Of a stretch of 18,609 bases of DNA, positions 1-7,637 are shown in pieces; within the stretch, counting starts at the first letter, position 1; each line of letters begins with the position of its first letter. The stretch is from positions 1-18,609 of the forward strand of contig DATAJQ010000245.1 in assembly GCA_036262095.1 (NCBI GenBank), written 5' to 3'. The DNA comes from Terrimonas_A sp036262095. Its GTDB lineage: Bacteria; Bacteroidota; Bacteroidia; Chitinophagales; Chitinophagaceae. Below the pieces are notes generated by a model that was not told where the DNA came from, did no database searches, and worked only from the letters and a program-made list of their open reading frames with translations. The translations under genes were made by a program, and so were the position numbers.

Positions 1-666
1 CAATTCCCAGCCATTGCCCATTTTCACAATACTCCACTGACCGCCAATATCTGTGGAAACCTTAAGTGACACAATAGTTCCTGTTTCGGCTTGCACATCC
101 CTGAAAGTATGTGGGAAGGCATACATGAATGTATCCAGGAACGGATAATATAATTCTTTGACCATGATCCCCGGTTTTCCGACAGCATCCCTGATCTGCT
201 GCTGGTGCAGAAATTTTTCGGTGTATTCCCTGGCGATATGGAACCAGTTAGGAGATACCTCCTGCCCTGCCCAGGCAACGGAGAACACGGCATTATCAAA
301 CGGATCTAATGTTTGAAGATATTCCGTATACTCTTTCCCTGTCATTTCCAAAAGATGGATCAATACCTCCGGGCTTAGCCGTTTTGTCGCATTCGTCCAG
401 GACAAATTCAACTGGTTTAAAAAAGCAACAAGGTCCTGGTAGGAATTCACGTTTTCAGGTTTTTCTCCCAAATAGCCATCCCTTGATATTGACAAAGCCC
501 TTAAATTTCCATCCAGTAAATGGGAAGCAACATCTTTTACTTTCCAAAGCCTGGCAACTGTTTGAGCATTCCATTCTTCCTTTGTCAATGATCTTAGCAG
601 TTCGATCAACATGCTGTCCAATACAGGAAAAAGTTGCAAGGTTTCTACCCCGATTTTATTATTCAT
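1..666 (-). CDS. DinB-like / maleylpyruvate isomerase N-terminal (MDMPI_N) domain protein, 3' end outside window
   Basis: Reading the minus strand from the ATG at 664-666 gives an open frame of 222 codons with no stop before the window edge, so the C-terminus is missing. The start is preceded by a purine-rich stretch (AGAGGGAG), an unusually good ribosome site for this window. The N-terminal half is a four-helix-bundle type sequence with the pattern LT-EEW and then VASHLL, typical of the MDMPI_N/DinB superfamily of metal-dependent thiol transferases. His49, Glu150 and His154 (E-x3-H) sit where the family's metal-binding triad is expected. In actinobacteria such proteins use mycothiol; Bacteroidota relatives probably use another low-molecular-weight thiol or are only structurally related, so no substrate can be named. 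It is divergent from the sulfide:quinone oxidoreductase gene across a 159-bp spacer. The plus-strand open frame at 309-755 is antisense to this gene and is not credible. Confidence 0.8.
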   Translation of the reverse strand, partial: MNNKIGVETLQLFPVLDSMLIELLRSLTKEEWNAQTVARLWKVKDVASHLLDGNLRALSISRDGYLGEKPENVNSYQDLVAFLNQLNLSWTNATKRLSPEVLIHLLEMTGKEYTEYLQTLDPFDNAVFSVAWAGQEVSPNWFHIAREYTEKFLHQQQIRDAVGKPGIMVKELYYPFLDTFMYAFPHTFRDVQAETGTIVSLKVSTDIGGQWSIVKMGNGWEL

Positions 667-747
667 TCGAGCTCCCTCTTTTAGTAGAATTGAGATTACA
701 GACCATTTATTATCCAGGCGGCCTCTTTTCCTGGAAATACGCTTTAT

Positions 748-761
748 GTAACTAAAGTTAC
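748..761. promoter_or_regulatory. Perfect 14-bp dyad in the divergent spacer, candidate operator
   Basis: GTAACTAAAGTTAC is a perfect inverted repeat of two 6-bp arms separated by AA, lying between the minus-strand MDMPI_N-like gene and the plus-strand SQR gene, about 65 bp before the SQR start. A second inverted repeat (TCCAGG at 713-718 and CCTGGA at 730-735) lies just to its left. A short perfect dyad in a divergent promoter suits a dimeric regulator, but no regulator gene is in the window and the role is inferred from shape and position only. Confidence 0.35.
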
Positions 762-825
762 CGTGTTTCTCTTTTTACTGGTGCAATTTTACTTTTTCTT
801 TTGTATAATCTATATACGGTTGCAG

Positions 826-2079
826 ATGAAAACACATTATCAAATATTGATTGTTGGTGGCGGCACAGCCGGCATTATGGTTTCGGCTCAACTAAAAAGA
901 AAGCGTCCTGCTTTGTCTATTGCCATCATTGAGCCTTCAGAAACTCATTATTATCAGCCGGCATTTACACTTGTTGGTGCAGGCACTTACGCTATGGGAA
1001 AGACCATAAGAAAAGAAGCTTCGGTAATACCGGCAGGGGTTGACTGGATCAAGGACCGTGTTACAAAAGTATCTCCGGACAGCAATGAGGTGATAACAGC
1101 CAAAAATGCAACAATCAGGTATGATTACCTGGTGCTGGCTCCCGGTTTGGTCTATGACCTATCCCTGATCGAAGGATTATCGGAAGCATTGGATAAAGGG
1201 ATAGTATGCAGCAATTATATCGATCCTGAGCACACCTGGAAACTCCTGCAGGCGTTCAAAGGAGGCAATGCCATTTTTACACAACCGGCCACCCCGATCA
1301 AATGCGGTGGCGCTCCTCAAAAAGCCATGTACCTGGCAGCGGATTATTTGCGGCAGAAAGGTTTGGCAGATAAGACCAATATAGTCTTTGCTACACCGGG
1401 AACGGTCATATTTGGCGTAAAAACCATTGCAGACACTCTTATGAAAGTAATCAACCGGTACAATGTTGATCTCCGCCTTTTTCATACACCTGTAAAAATA
1501 GATGCAGCCCGGAAGCTGGTATACTTCAGAGACACCACACCTCCTGACAAACCCCAGCTGCCGGATATAATAAAAGGAAGTACCGTTACAGCTGAAGGTC
1601 TCATTGAAGTTCCTTTCGACTTTCTCCACCTGGCGCCTCCACAAGCCGCTCCGGGATTTATACGTGATTCCGGTCTTTCAAACAGCGGAGGCTGGCTTGA
1701 CGTTGACAACAACAGTCTGCAACATAAAACCTATTCCAACATCTTTGGCCTCGGCGATGTAGCAGCATTGCCTACTGCAAAAACAGGTGCCGCCATCCGC
1801 AAGCAAGCGCCTGTAGTTGTAGACAATTTACTGAAGTTGTTAAATGGCAGTCCTGCAGACAACATATCTTATGAAGGATACTCCTCCTGCCCGCTGGTAA
1901 CAGGATATGGGAAAATGGTGCTGGCCGAGTTCAACTACAAAAATGAATTTACACCTGACCCCATGCTGAGATACCTGCTTATCAGTAATAGTGATAAAGA
2001 ACATTGGCGGTTATGGTTGCTGAAAAAATACATGCTGCCCTATATGTACTGGAACAGGATGATGAAAGGAAAGATGTAA
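826..2079 (+). CDS. sqr: Sulfide:quinone oxidoreductase, type II (SQOR-like)
   Basis: This is a 417-aa FAD-dependent membrane-associated oxidoreductase that oxidises hydrogen sulfide and passes electrons to the quinone pool, leaving sulfane sulfur as persulfide or polysulfide. The Rossmann dinucleotide motif GGGTAG is at residues 11-16 and the second FAD contact GLGDVAALPTAKTG at about 308-321. Two cysteines occupy the positions of the redox pair of mitochondrial SQOR: Cys160 in TPIKCGGAPQKAMYL and Cys355 in YSSCPLVTGYGKM. The C-terminus is rich in Trp, Tyr, Leu and Lys (residues about 388-417), like the membrane-anchoring helices of the family. The ATG at 826 is preferred over the in-frame ATG at 763, because the Rossmann fold then starts at residue 6 and the extra 21 residues are low-complexity Phe/Leu translated from spacer DNA. 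It is the first gene of a tight unit with DUF2490 and thioredoxin genes, 23 bp before the next start. Confidence 0.93.
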   Translation: MKTHYQILIVGGGTAGIMVSAQLKRKRPALSIAIIEPSETHYYQPAFTLVGAGTYAMGKTIRKEASVIPAGVDWIKDRVTKVSPDSNEVITAKNATIRYDYLVLAPGLVYDLSLIEGLSEALDKGIVCSNYIDPEHTWKLLQAFKGGNAIFTQPATPIKCGGAPQKAMYLAADYLRQKGLADKTNIVFATPGTVIFGVKTIADTLMKVINRYNVDLRLFHTPVKIDAARKLVYFRDTTPPDKPQLPDIIKGSTVTAEGLIEVPFDFLHLAPPQAAPGFIRDSGLSNSGGWLDVDNNSLQHKTYSNIFGLGDVAALPTAKTGAAIRKQAPVVVDNLLKLLNGSPADNISYEGYSSCPLVTGYGKMVLAEFNYKNEFTPDPMLRYLLISNSDKEHWRLWLLKKYMLPYMYWNRMMKGKM

Positions 2080-2102
2080 AGGCCTCCCAGGTTTCAGACA
2101 AC

Positions 2103-2825
2103 ATGACAACAAGCGTACTCAAATTACTATCTCTGCTCACATTGATTTGTTTTTTCAATGCCGATGTATTCGCGCAAGCAAAAAACAATGCATGGTTCAG
2201 GGGAACGATGGCTTATAAAGTATCGACACAGTTAACAGCTGATATTGAAGTACAGCACAGAAGACAGAGCGGCTTTACCGATCACATGATCTTAGGCCAC
2301 AACCTGATGTACTCCTTAAGTACCTGGATACATTATCTGCCTGCTAATGAGGTGAAAATTTCGATATCGCCGTTTGCCCGCTTCAGCCATTATCGCATTA
2401 TTGAAAAAGCCGAAGATGAAATATATACACCAGCGAAAGAAACCAGGTTTTCAATAGCAGCACTTTGGCAAAAAGGCCTTTTCGCTCGTTTTAGCCTAAT
2501 CAACCGGAACGCTATTGAATACCGGATGCTAAGCAACCAATCAAGGAACATCGTCAGATGGCGAAACCGGGCAGGCTTGCAATACAACATCAAACCAGGA
2601 TTGTCCTTCCTGCTTTATGATGAGGCCTTTGTGAATGCTGCTGGCGTTCAACCGGGTCATCTTGTGGACCACAATCGCCTGGGGACCCATTTTGAATGTA
2701 AATGTTTACCTCAGCTGAAAGCAGAGTTTAGTTACATTTACATAAACCGTTTGCCACTATCGGGCACAAACTGGTTAAAAGAAAACAACCTCATTCTGAA
2801 TATTACTTTTGACTTACCCAATTAA
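2103..2825 (+). CDS. DUF2490 family outer-membrane beta-barrel protein
   Basis: A 240-aa exported protein. The start at 2103 is chosen because it opens a clear signal peptide (Thr/Lys, then LLSLLTLICFF, ending near DVFAQ at about residue 25); the longer open frame from 2004 overlaps the SQR gene and only adds shadow sequence. The mature part alternates polar and hydrophobic residues in short strands rich in Tyr, Trp, Arg and Asn, with motifs such as YRMLSNQSRNIVRWRNRAGL and a C-terminal strand ending ILNITFDLPN. These features are typical of DUF2490, a Bacteroidota family predicted to form a small barrel in the outer membrane. Its function is unknown. Lying between SQR and thioredoxin with 23-bp and 18-bp spacers, it is very probably co-transcribed with them. 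A role in passage or handling of sulfur compounds is conceivable, but that is inference from position alone. Confidence 0.75.
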   Translation: MTTSVLKLLSLLTLICFFNADVFAQAKNNAWFRGTMAYKVSTQLTADIEVQHRRQSGFTDHMILGHNLMYSLSTWIHYLPANEVKISISPFARFSHYRIIEKAEDEIYTPAKETRFSIAALWQKGLFARFSLINRNAIEYRMLSNQSRNIVRWRNRAGLQYNIKPGLSFLLYDEAFVNAAGVQPGHLVDHNRLGTHFECKCLPQLKAEFSYIYINRLPLSGTNWLKENNLILNITFDLPN

Positions 2826-2843
2826 TACGATAAAAAACACAAT

Positions 2844-3137
2844 ATGACATTCCAGGAAGTGATCGGACAGGATAAGCCAGTATTGGTCGATTTTTTTGCT
2901 GAATGGTGTGGCCCCTGCAAAACCCAGGCCCCTATTTTAGAGGAAGTCAAACAACGGGTGGGAGATCGTGCTTCCATCATCAAGATCGATGTAGACAAAA
3001 GCCCTCAAACGGCCGTCGAGTTTGGCATCCGTGGGGTTCCCACCTTAATTCTCTTTAAAAAAGGAGAAGTCCGGTGGAGACAATCCGGTGTTTCTTCAGC
3101 TAATGACCTGGAACGCCTGATCAGGGAAAATCTTTAA
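2844..3137 (+). CDS. trxA: Thioredoxin
   Basis: A 97-aa single-domain thioredoxin, slightly shorter than the usual 105-110 residues because it lacks most of the first beta strand and helix. The redox-active WCGPC motif is at residues 21-25, the buried Asp-containing strand VLVDFFAE precedes it, and the cis-proline lies in GVPTL (Pro66). There is no signal peptide, so it acts in the cytoplasm as a dithiol reductant. It starts 18 bp after the DUF2490 gene and is the last gene of the SQR unit. Reduced thioredoxin is a known acceptor of protein persulfides, so an inferred job here is to take up sulfane sulfur made by SQR. No clear hairpin terminator follows it. Confidence 0.92.
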   Translation: MTFQEVIGQDKPVLVDFFAEWCGPCKTQAPILEEVKQRVGDRASIIKIDVDKSPQTAVEFGIRGVPTLILFKKGEVRWRQSGVSSANDLERLIRENL

Positions 3138-3331
3138 ACTGATTTCGGCAACTCAAATCTTATGCACTGTAAATAGCTCCCTTTAGTATATAACCGCTGA
3201 AAGTATTGGTCTGCTTTTAATTATGTGTTTTTTATATTTTGTTATCCTATGACCAAGCAAAGGTGAACACACCGGCAAACCCGCCCCTCTCCTATTTCAA
3301 ATTAATGATCAGACCGGTTTGATTCCTATCC

Positions 3332-3375
3332 TCTTTTTTAATGATTTTTCTGAAAACTCATCTTTTTTAATGATT
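3332..3375. repeat. Two copies of a 15-bp direct repeat upstream of the secreted pair
   Basis: TCTTTTTTAATGATT occurs exactly at 3332-3346 and 3361-3375, start-to-start distance 29 bp, close to three DNA helical turns. A third, shorter copy of its core (TTAATGAT) is at 3302-3309. The second copy abuts and overlaps the proposed -33 element. Repeats so placed could bind a regulator on one face of the helix; the alternative is chance in AT-rich DNA. Confidence 0.5.
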
Positions 3376-3404
3376 GTGCCGGCTGCTGCTCCATTATACT
3401 TTTA
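3373..3404 (+). promoter_or_regulatory. Candidate Bacteroidota-type promoter for the secreted pair
   Basis: ATTG at 3373-3376 (TTTG consensus, one mismatch), a 20-bp spacer, then TACTTTTA at 3397-3404 (TAnnTTTG consensus, one mismatch). The spacer length fits the -33/-7 arrangement of Bacteroidota primary promoters, and transcription would start about 30 bp before the ATG at 3442. Each box carries one mismatch, so this is tentative. Confidence 0.4.
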
Positions 3405-3441
3405 TGCTGTCTGAGTAAATGCAAACCCCGTTCATTATACA

Positions 3442-5298
3442 ATGAAAAAACTGATAGCGATAATAACGCTGCTTCTTGCTGTATGCACCACCCGGGCCCA
3501 GCGCACCGATACCGAACTGAGCAGGGATTCTATACTGGATTGGAGATACCTGCTTAATGCACCAAAACAGCAGGCCTACAAACCAATAAAAGATCAATAT
3601 GCTCCTGGCACCAGTTATAGTGTATGGCAGCAGCAGGCAGAGGATATGCTGTTCAATTGGGTAAAACAATCTGTATTACCAAAGGGAGTTGTCATGAGGT
3701 ATGTATTCAAAGATAACAGTCGTTGGTGGCCTCTTGAAGCACCGGCACTGCACACTTACGGCATCCAGTTAGCCGGGTTCCCTGCCATTTACAAAAACGG
3801 TAAACTATACACCGATGGTGAGCATGGGCTCTATATGGGGCTTGGCTTTAATAATTTTCCCGGTGATTACATAAAGGGTGGGTTCAACCCGGACGGATTG
3901 TATCTTTTTGCCGAACGGGCACAACTCAGTACAGGAGATACTGATGATCAATTAAAATCCGAAGGCATTGATAAGCGGATCTTACCTCAGTTATATACTT
4001 ACCGTACCTATCTCGATCACTATCACGACAACGGAAGGCCGCTTAACGGGATTGGCGTCGTGATTGCAAAAAATGGTGAATGGCCTTTTAAACCTGTACT
4101 GGTAAAAGACGCTGTGAAGTATATCAATCAGCAACTGGCTGCTTACCCGGGTATTGCACAAAAAAATTCCTACGTAATGAGAACCCTGCAGCAAACCCTG
4201 GACCGCTTGAAACCTTATTATAATGAAACAACCAAACTAAAAGAACAGTATGCCATGCTGGAAGATGAGGCTGGTCATGCTGTTTTAAATCCCGAAAGCA
4301 TCATCAACGGTCTGCCGGTCAGCAAAACGTTCCCAGAGTACCGGGTCCTTGTAGCCGCCACCAAACAAACGATCGACCAGTCAAAGACAGATAAGCCAAT
4401 GTGGCTATACATGAATTTTTCGGATAATGGCAGTATGGTGGGTAACCTGTCACAATTCGATCCCCAATTCACTTCAGGAAGAGATTATTTTGTAAATACC
4501 CTGTTGCGCAATTTTAATTTTGATTATGCTGCCAAATGGCTGTCGCAGCCTGAAGCGATGAAGAGCGTTGCATATACACCGGTAAATGCACCAGCGAAAT
4601 CTTCAGGTAATAATATATCGGCACCCGCAACTGTTTCTGCAGCAACTGCTACAAAAAACAAAGACCCCTTTACTATCCTGTATGAAGACTTTGAGGGTCA
4701 TCAACCTGGCGCTTTTTCTGCAAAAGGCTGGCATACGTATGGACATAATGGTCATGATTTTGCGGATGCAACATTGAAAACCCTGAATGGCCAGCAGGGC
4801 AAATGGATCATTATACCCAATGATTTCACCTTCTATCCCGACTTTACTAAACCACTTCCGATCAGCTTTAGCATCAGCTATGATGTGTATTTCAGCAGCG
4901 ATATGTCCAACAAAAGAACACCAGTTACTTTCAGATTGGATACTTATGATAACAAGAAATATAATTCAATTGACTTGCATGATATGAACCGGAATGGGTT
5001 TCAATTTAATCTCGCCCCGAGTGGGGAATCGCAAACCAGCAAACGGTTTATGGAAGTAGCATACAATGAAACCCTTACCGATGTAAGGTTAACGAATATA
5101 AAAACAAATGAAGCAACGCATGTAAGTATTGACATAAACGGTGCGGCAGTAAAAGTAACAGTAAACGGCAAAGAAGTAATGCACGACGATAATGTATTGC
5201 CTGCCGGGAAAACTTTTAAACGATATGGTTGGTATTCCGGCAGTGAAAAAATTTACATCAGCAATATTTATGTAAAAAGCGGTACACCAGTAAAATAA
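3442..5298 (+). CDS. Secreted protein of unknown function with C-terminal concanavalin A-like region
   Basis: A 618-aa protein starting with a signal peptide (MKK, a hydrophobic stretch, cleavage near TTRAQ at residue 20). I do not recognise the N-terminal two-thirds (about 21-385), which is rich in Tyr, Trp, Gln and Asn and has a predicted helical stretch around 235-285. After a Ser/Thr/Ala/Asn-rich linker (about 386-408) the segment from about 412 (YEDFEGHQPG) to the end reads as a beta-sandwich: it opens with the DFEG-type strand, contains repeated short strands such as ISFSISYDVYF and VKVTVNGKEV, and closes with KIYISNIYVKSG. That is the usual look of a LamG/concanavalin A-like domain, often carbohydrate- or protein-binding, and no catalytic residues can be named. 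A 37-bp spacer separates it from the TPR protein gene, and the two are probably one transcript. Confidence 0.8.
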   Translation: MKKLIAIITLLLAVCTTRAQRTDTELSRDSILDWRYLLNAPKQQAYKPIKDQYAPGTSYSVWQQQAEDMLFNWVKQSVLPKGVVMRYVFKDNSRWWPLEAPALHTYGIQLAGFPAIYKNGKLYTDGEHGLYMGLGFNNFPGDYIKGGFNPDGLYLFAERAQLSTGDTDDQLKSEGIDKRILPQLYTYRTYLDHYHDNGRPLNGIGVVIAKNGEWPFKPVLVKDAVKYINQQLAAYPGIAQKNSYVMRTLQQTLDRLKPYYNETTKLKEQYAMLEDEAGHAVLNPESIINGLPVSKTFPEYRVLVAATKQTIDQSKTDKPMWLYMNFSDNGSMVGNLSQFDPQFTSGRDYFVNTLLRNFNFDYAAKWLSQPEAMKSVAYTPVNAPAKSSGNNISAPATVSAATATKNKDPFTILYEDFEGHQPGAFSAKGWHTYGHNGHDFADATLKTLNGQQGKWIIIPNDFTFYPDFTKPLPISFSISYDVYFSSDMSNKRTPVTFRLDTYDNKKYNSIDLHDMNRNGFQFNLAPSGESQTSKRFMEVAYNETLTDVRLTNIKTNEATHVSIDINGAAVKVTVNGKEVMHDDNVLPAGKTFKRYGWYSGSEKIYISNIYVKSGTPVK

Positions 5299-5335
5299 CC
5301 ATATCTACATCTATTCAAATAATAAAAATATACAG

Positions 5336-7522
5336 ATGAAACACATACTCGCTCTCCTTCTTATACTGCCTATAATGGCGGCGGCACAAAAAGATAAAAG
5401 CATGGAAGATGCCATGAAGAAAATGGAGGAGTTGAAAAAAAACATGACTCCCGAGCAAAGAGCCATGCTGGAAAAAATGGGGGTTGACAAAACCATGCAA
5501 ACTGCCCAGAAAAATATGCAGCAGGCCAATGCTTCCGGTGTGGCCATGATGCCCATGGGCGATCCCAATAAAATCCCTGCTACGGTTTCTACATTAGCAA
5601 TACCCGCAACCCCTGTCAGCAAAGAAAAACTGGTAGCTTATTTAAAACCCATTTTTTCACAAACAGAGGCGGCAATGAAGCCCGATAACGTAAAAGCCGT
5701 ACAAAAGCTATTGGGCAAAGGCAAGCAAACCGGGCAATTTGCCATGTTCTATTGGGCCAATAATGAGCTAGACAAAGCATTGTACCTGCTTGAAAATGCC
5801 TGTATCACCGATCCTACCGACTATCTTTCGCTCAATAATCTTGGCGCCCTTCTCACCATTTCGGGGTATGCACATAAATCGTTGCCGCTGCTGTTATATA
5901 CTCAAAAATTTGTACCCGGAAGCAGCACATTGCTTAATAATATCGGGCAGGCATATTTAAGTCTTGGTTATACAGACAAAGCCAAACAAAACCTGTTATT
6001 GTCCATAGGCAAAGACACTGCCAATGCCGAAGCTCAACGTTCCATGGCGCTTATAGCACGCCAGCAGGGCGATAATGCTGCCTGTGCCGGATATACCCAA
6101 AAAGCCATTCAAAACGGGGGAGTTACAACAGAACTGGTAACCCTGTTGCAGCAGGTAGCACCACAAACAGACCTGACCGGTTTAATCCGTCCCAGGTTCC
6201 AAAAATATTATAAAGACCATAGCATTACCAAGCGGTTTGTTGTGCCCGAGATCCCTTCGTCTTATGAAGAAGCAGTAAGTGCATATCCTGCGATCAATGC
6301 TTATTTTAAAAATCTTGATGCTACCATAGACGAAGCAAGAAAAACAGGCAGGGAATTTTCGAAGCAATACGAAAAGCAGGTCATGGATAACCAGACTAAG
6401 AGGATGGCACAAATACAGCAAACGATGGCCAATGCAGGAAAACCGGGATTTGCAAAATCTGTACAGGATATGAAAGCGTCACTCACCAACCCCTTTAGTG
6501 TGCAAGGCGCAATAATGCTGGCAGGTATCGACAATCCGCAATACAGCAAATCGTATTACAGCCGGATGAAAACAGAATCTGAAAACAGGCTGAAAAGTGA
6601 GAATGAATTGAAGCAGGCATTGAAAACGGAATTCGACAACAAGATAAATGCATTGGTAAAAGAACAGGGAAAACTGGACGGCGGTGAAGGAAAGAATGCC
6701 GAAAATGCCCGGCTGATGCAGATCGAAAAAGAACTATGTACATTAAGGCAGGAAAGACAGGCAAAATGGCTGAAAGAAATTGCCGGAATAAATAATCAAT
6801 TCATCCAAAAAATAGAAGACCTGCTTAACCAGCGTTTACAGGAATATCTTTTCTGGAACACCATCGTGATGCAACCAATGCAGGACCCCACTCCGGTCAA
6901 CTACCAGGCATACGTTGGCTACCTGACCGGCTTGAGAAGTTTTGCCTGGCCGCTTTTTCCTTTCAATGTGGATGGAGGGTTCTCCAAGCCCTGTGGAGAT
7001 TATTTAAAAGAGGATAATAAAACAAGGGGAAAAATACAGGTATGGGAAAGAGAACATTGTGAATTGGATTTTGGAATTGATCTTATGGTAACCGGAGGAA
7101 AAATGGATTGCAATGGCTGGTCAGTCTATGCCGATTTTAAAGCAGGGTCATTTGCTTATGAGCGCAGCGTGGACCCTGTAACCTGGCAAACAACAGGTCA
7201 TAGCATATCCGCCAAAGCAGGCAAGGAAAAAGAGTTTGAACTCACTAAAAATCTCAAAGGCTCTATAGGAGCTACTGTTGAAACCACCATCAAGTTTGAC
7301 GGCAATATGAACCCGGTGGATCTGATAGTAAAAGGAGAAGCCGGTGCAGAGGTGAAAGAAACATTGACTTCAACTGAAAATAAATCAACAGGAGAGAAAG
7401 ACGATGCTCCGTGGGGAGGCAAAGCAGGCATAACCCTGGGAGAGGTAGAAATAAGTGTGAAAGGCGGTTTCAATGCTGCCGGGCCTTCCATACCGTCATT
7501 GGGCAGCAGCTTTTTGAAATAA
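5336..7522 (+). CDS. Secreted TPR and coiled-coil protein with beta-rich C-terminal region
   Basis: A 728-aa exported protein with a signal peptide cleaved near MAAAQ (about residue 18). Residues 23-65 form a Met/Lys/Glu-rich helix (MEDAMKKMEELKKNM and on). Residues about 130-262 are tetratricopeptide repeats, with helices such as ELDKALYLLENACITDP, YLSLNNLGALLTISGY and LLNNIGQAYLSLGYTDKA. Residues about 411-505 are strongly charged and likely coiled coil. From about 540 to the end the sequence turns Gly- and beta-rich, with three cysteines (553, 575, 592) and strand-like stretches (LKGSIGATVETTIKF, KAGITLGEVEISVKGGF). TPRs usually build protein-protein scaffolds. The tail could be an envelope-associated beta structure, but I cannot assign a family. 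It follows the 618-aa secreted protein at 37 bp and is followed by a strong hairpin terminator, which marks the end of this two-gene unit. Confidence 0.85.
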   Translation: MKHILALLLILPIMAAAQKDKSMEDAMKKMEELKKNMTPEQRAMLEKMGVDKTMQTAQKNMQQANASGVAMMPMGDPNKIPATVSTLAIPATPVSKEKLVAYLKPIFSQTEAAMKPDNVKAVQKLLGKGKQTGQFAMFYWANNELDKALYLLENACITDPTDYLSLNNLGALLTISGYAHKSLPLLLYTQKFVPGSSTLLNNIGQAYLSLGYTDKAKQNLLLSIGKDTANAEAQRSMALIARQQGDNAACAGYTQKAIQNGGVTTELVTLLQQVAPQTDLTGLIRPRFQKYYKDHSITKRFVVPEIPSSYEEAVSAYPAINAYFKNLDATIDEARKTGREFSKQYEKQVMDNQTKRMAQIQQTMANAGKPGFAKSVQDMKASLTNPFSVQGAIMLAGIDNPQYSKSYYSRMKTESENRLKSENELKQALKTEFDNKINALVKEQGKLDGGEGKNAENARLMQIEKELCTLRQERQAKWLKEIAGINNQFIQKIEDLLNQRLQEYLFWNTIVMQPMQDPTPVNYQAYVGYLTGLRSFAWPLFPFNVDGGFSKPCGDYLKEDNKTRGKIQVWEREHCELDFGIDLMVTGGKMDCNGWSVYADFKAGSFAYERSVDPVTWQTTGHSISAKAGKEKEFELTKNLKGSIGATVETTIKFDGNMNPVDLIVKGEAGAEVKETLTSTENKSTGEKDDAPWGGKAGITLGEVEISVKGGFNAAGPSIPSLGSSFLK

Positions 7523-7538
7523 ACGGGAGTATACAATG

Positions 7539-7580
7539 CCGGGCGGTGAAAATCTTTAACAGATAACCCGCCCGGTTTTA
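7539..7580 (+). terminator. Intrinsic terminator after the secreted pair
   Basis: CCGGGCGG at 7539-7546 and CCGCCCGG at 7568-7575 are perfect 8-bp complementary arms, followed at once by TTTTA. The 21-nt loop contains a smaller hairpin (ATCT and AGAT). It starts 17 bp after the TPR gene stop, in the spacer between convergent genes, so it most likely ends the plus-strand transcript. Confidence 0.7.
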
Positions 7581-7637
7581 AGCTCAAATGGATTAAAAGA
7601 CCATATCTACACTACAAAAAGTATTAACGCTGGCATT

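Larger units (their letters stand above)
3138..3441. other. 304-bp intergenic region between the sqr unit and the secreted pair
   Basis: No convincing gene lies here. The region is AT-rich with several T-runs. It holds three copies of TTAATGAT (3302-3309, 3338-3345, 3367-3374). The last two sit inside a perfect 15-bp direct repeat (TCTTTTTTAATGATT at 3332-3346 and 3361-3375), followed by a likely promoter. It is probably the control region of the downstream secreted pair; no intrinsic terminator for the upstream unit is obvious. Confidence 0.6.

Noticed and set aside
24..299. Minus-strand open frame of 91 codons
   Set aside because: It is in another frame of the partial MDMPI_N-like gene, whose own frame carries the His/Glu/His triad.
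309..755. Plus-strand open frame of 148 codons
   Set aside because: It lies antisense to the well-supported MDMPI_N-like gene, and its translation has no domain-like character.
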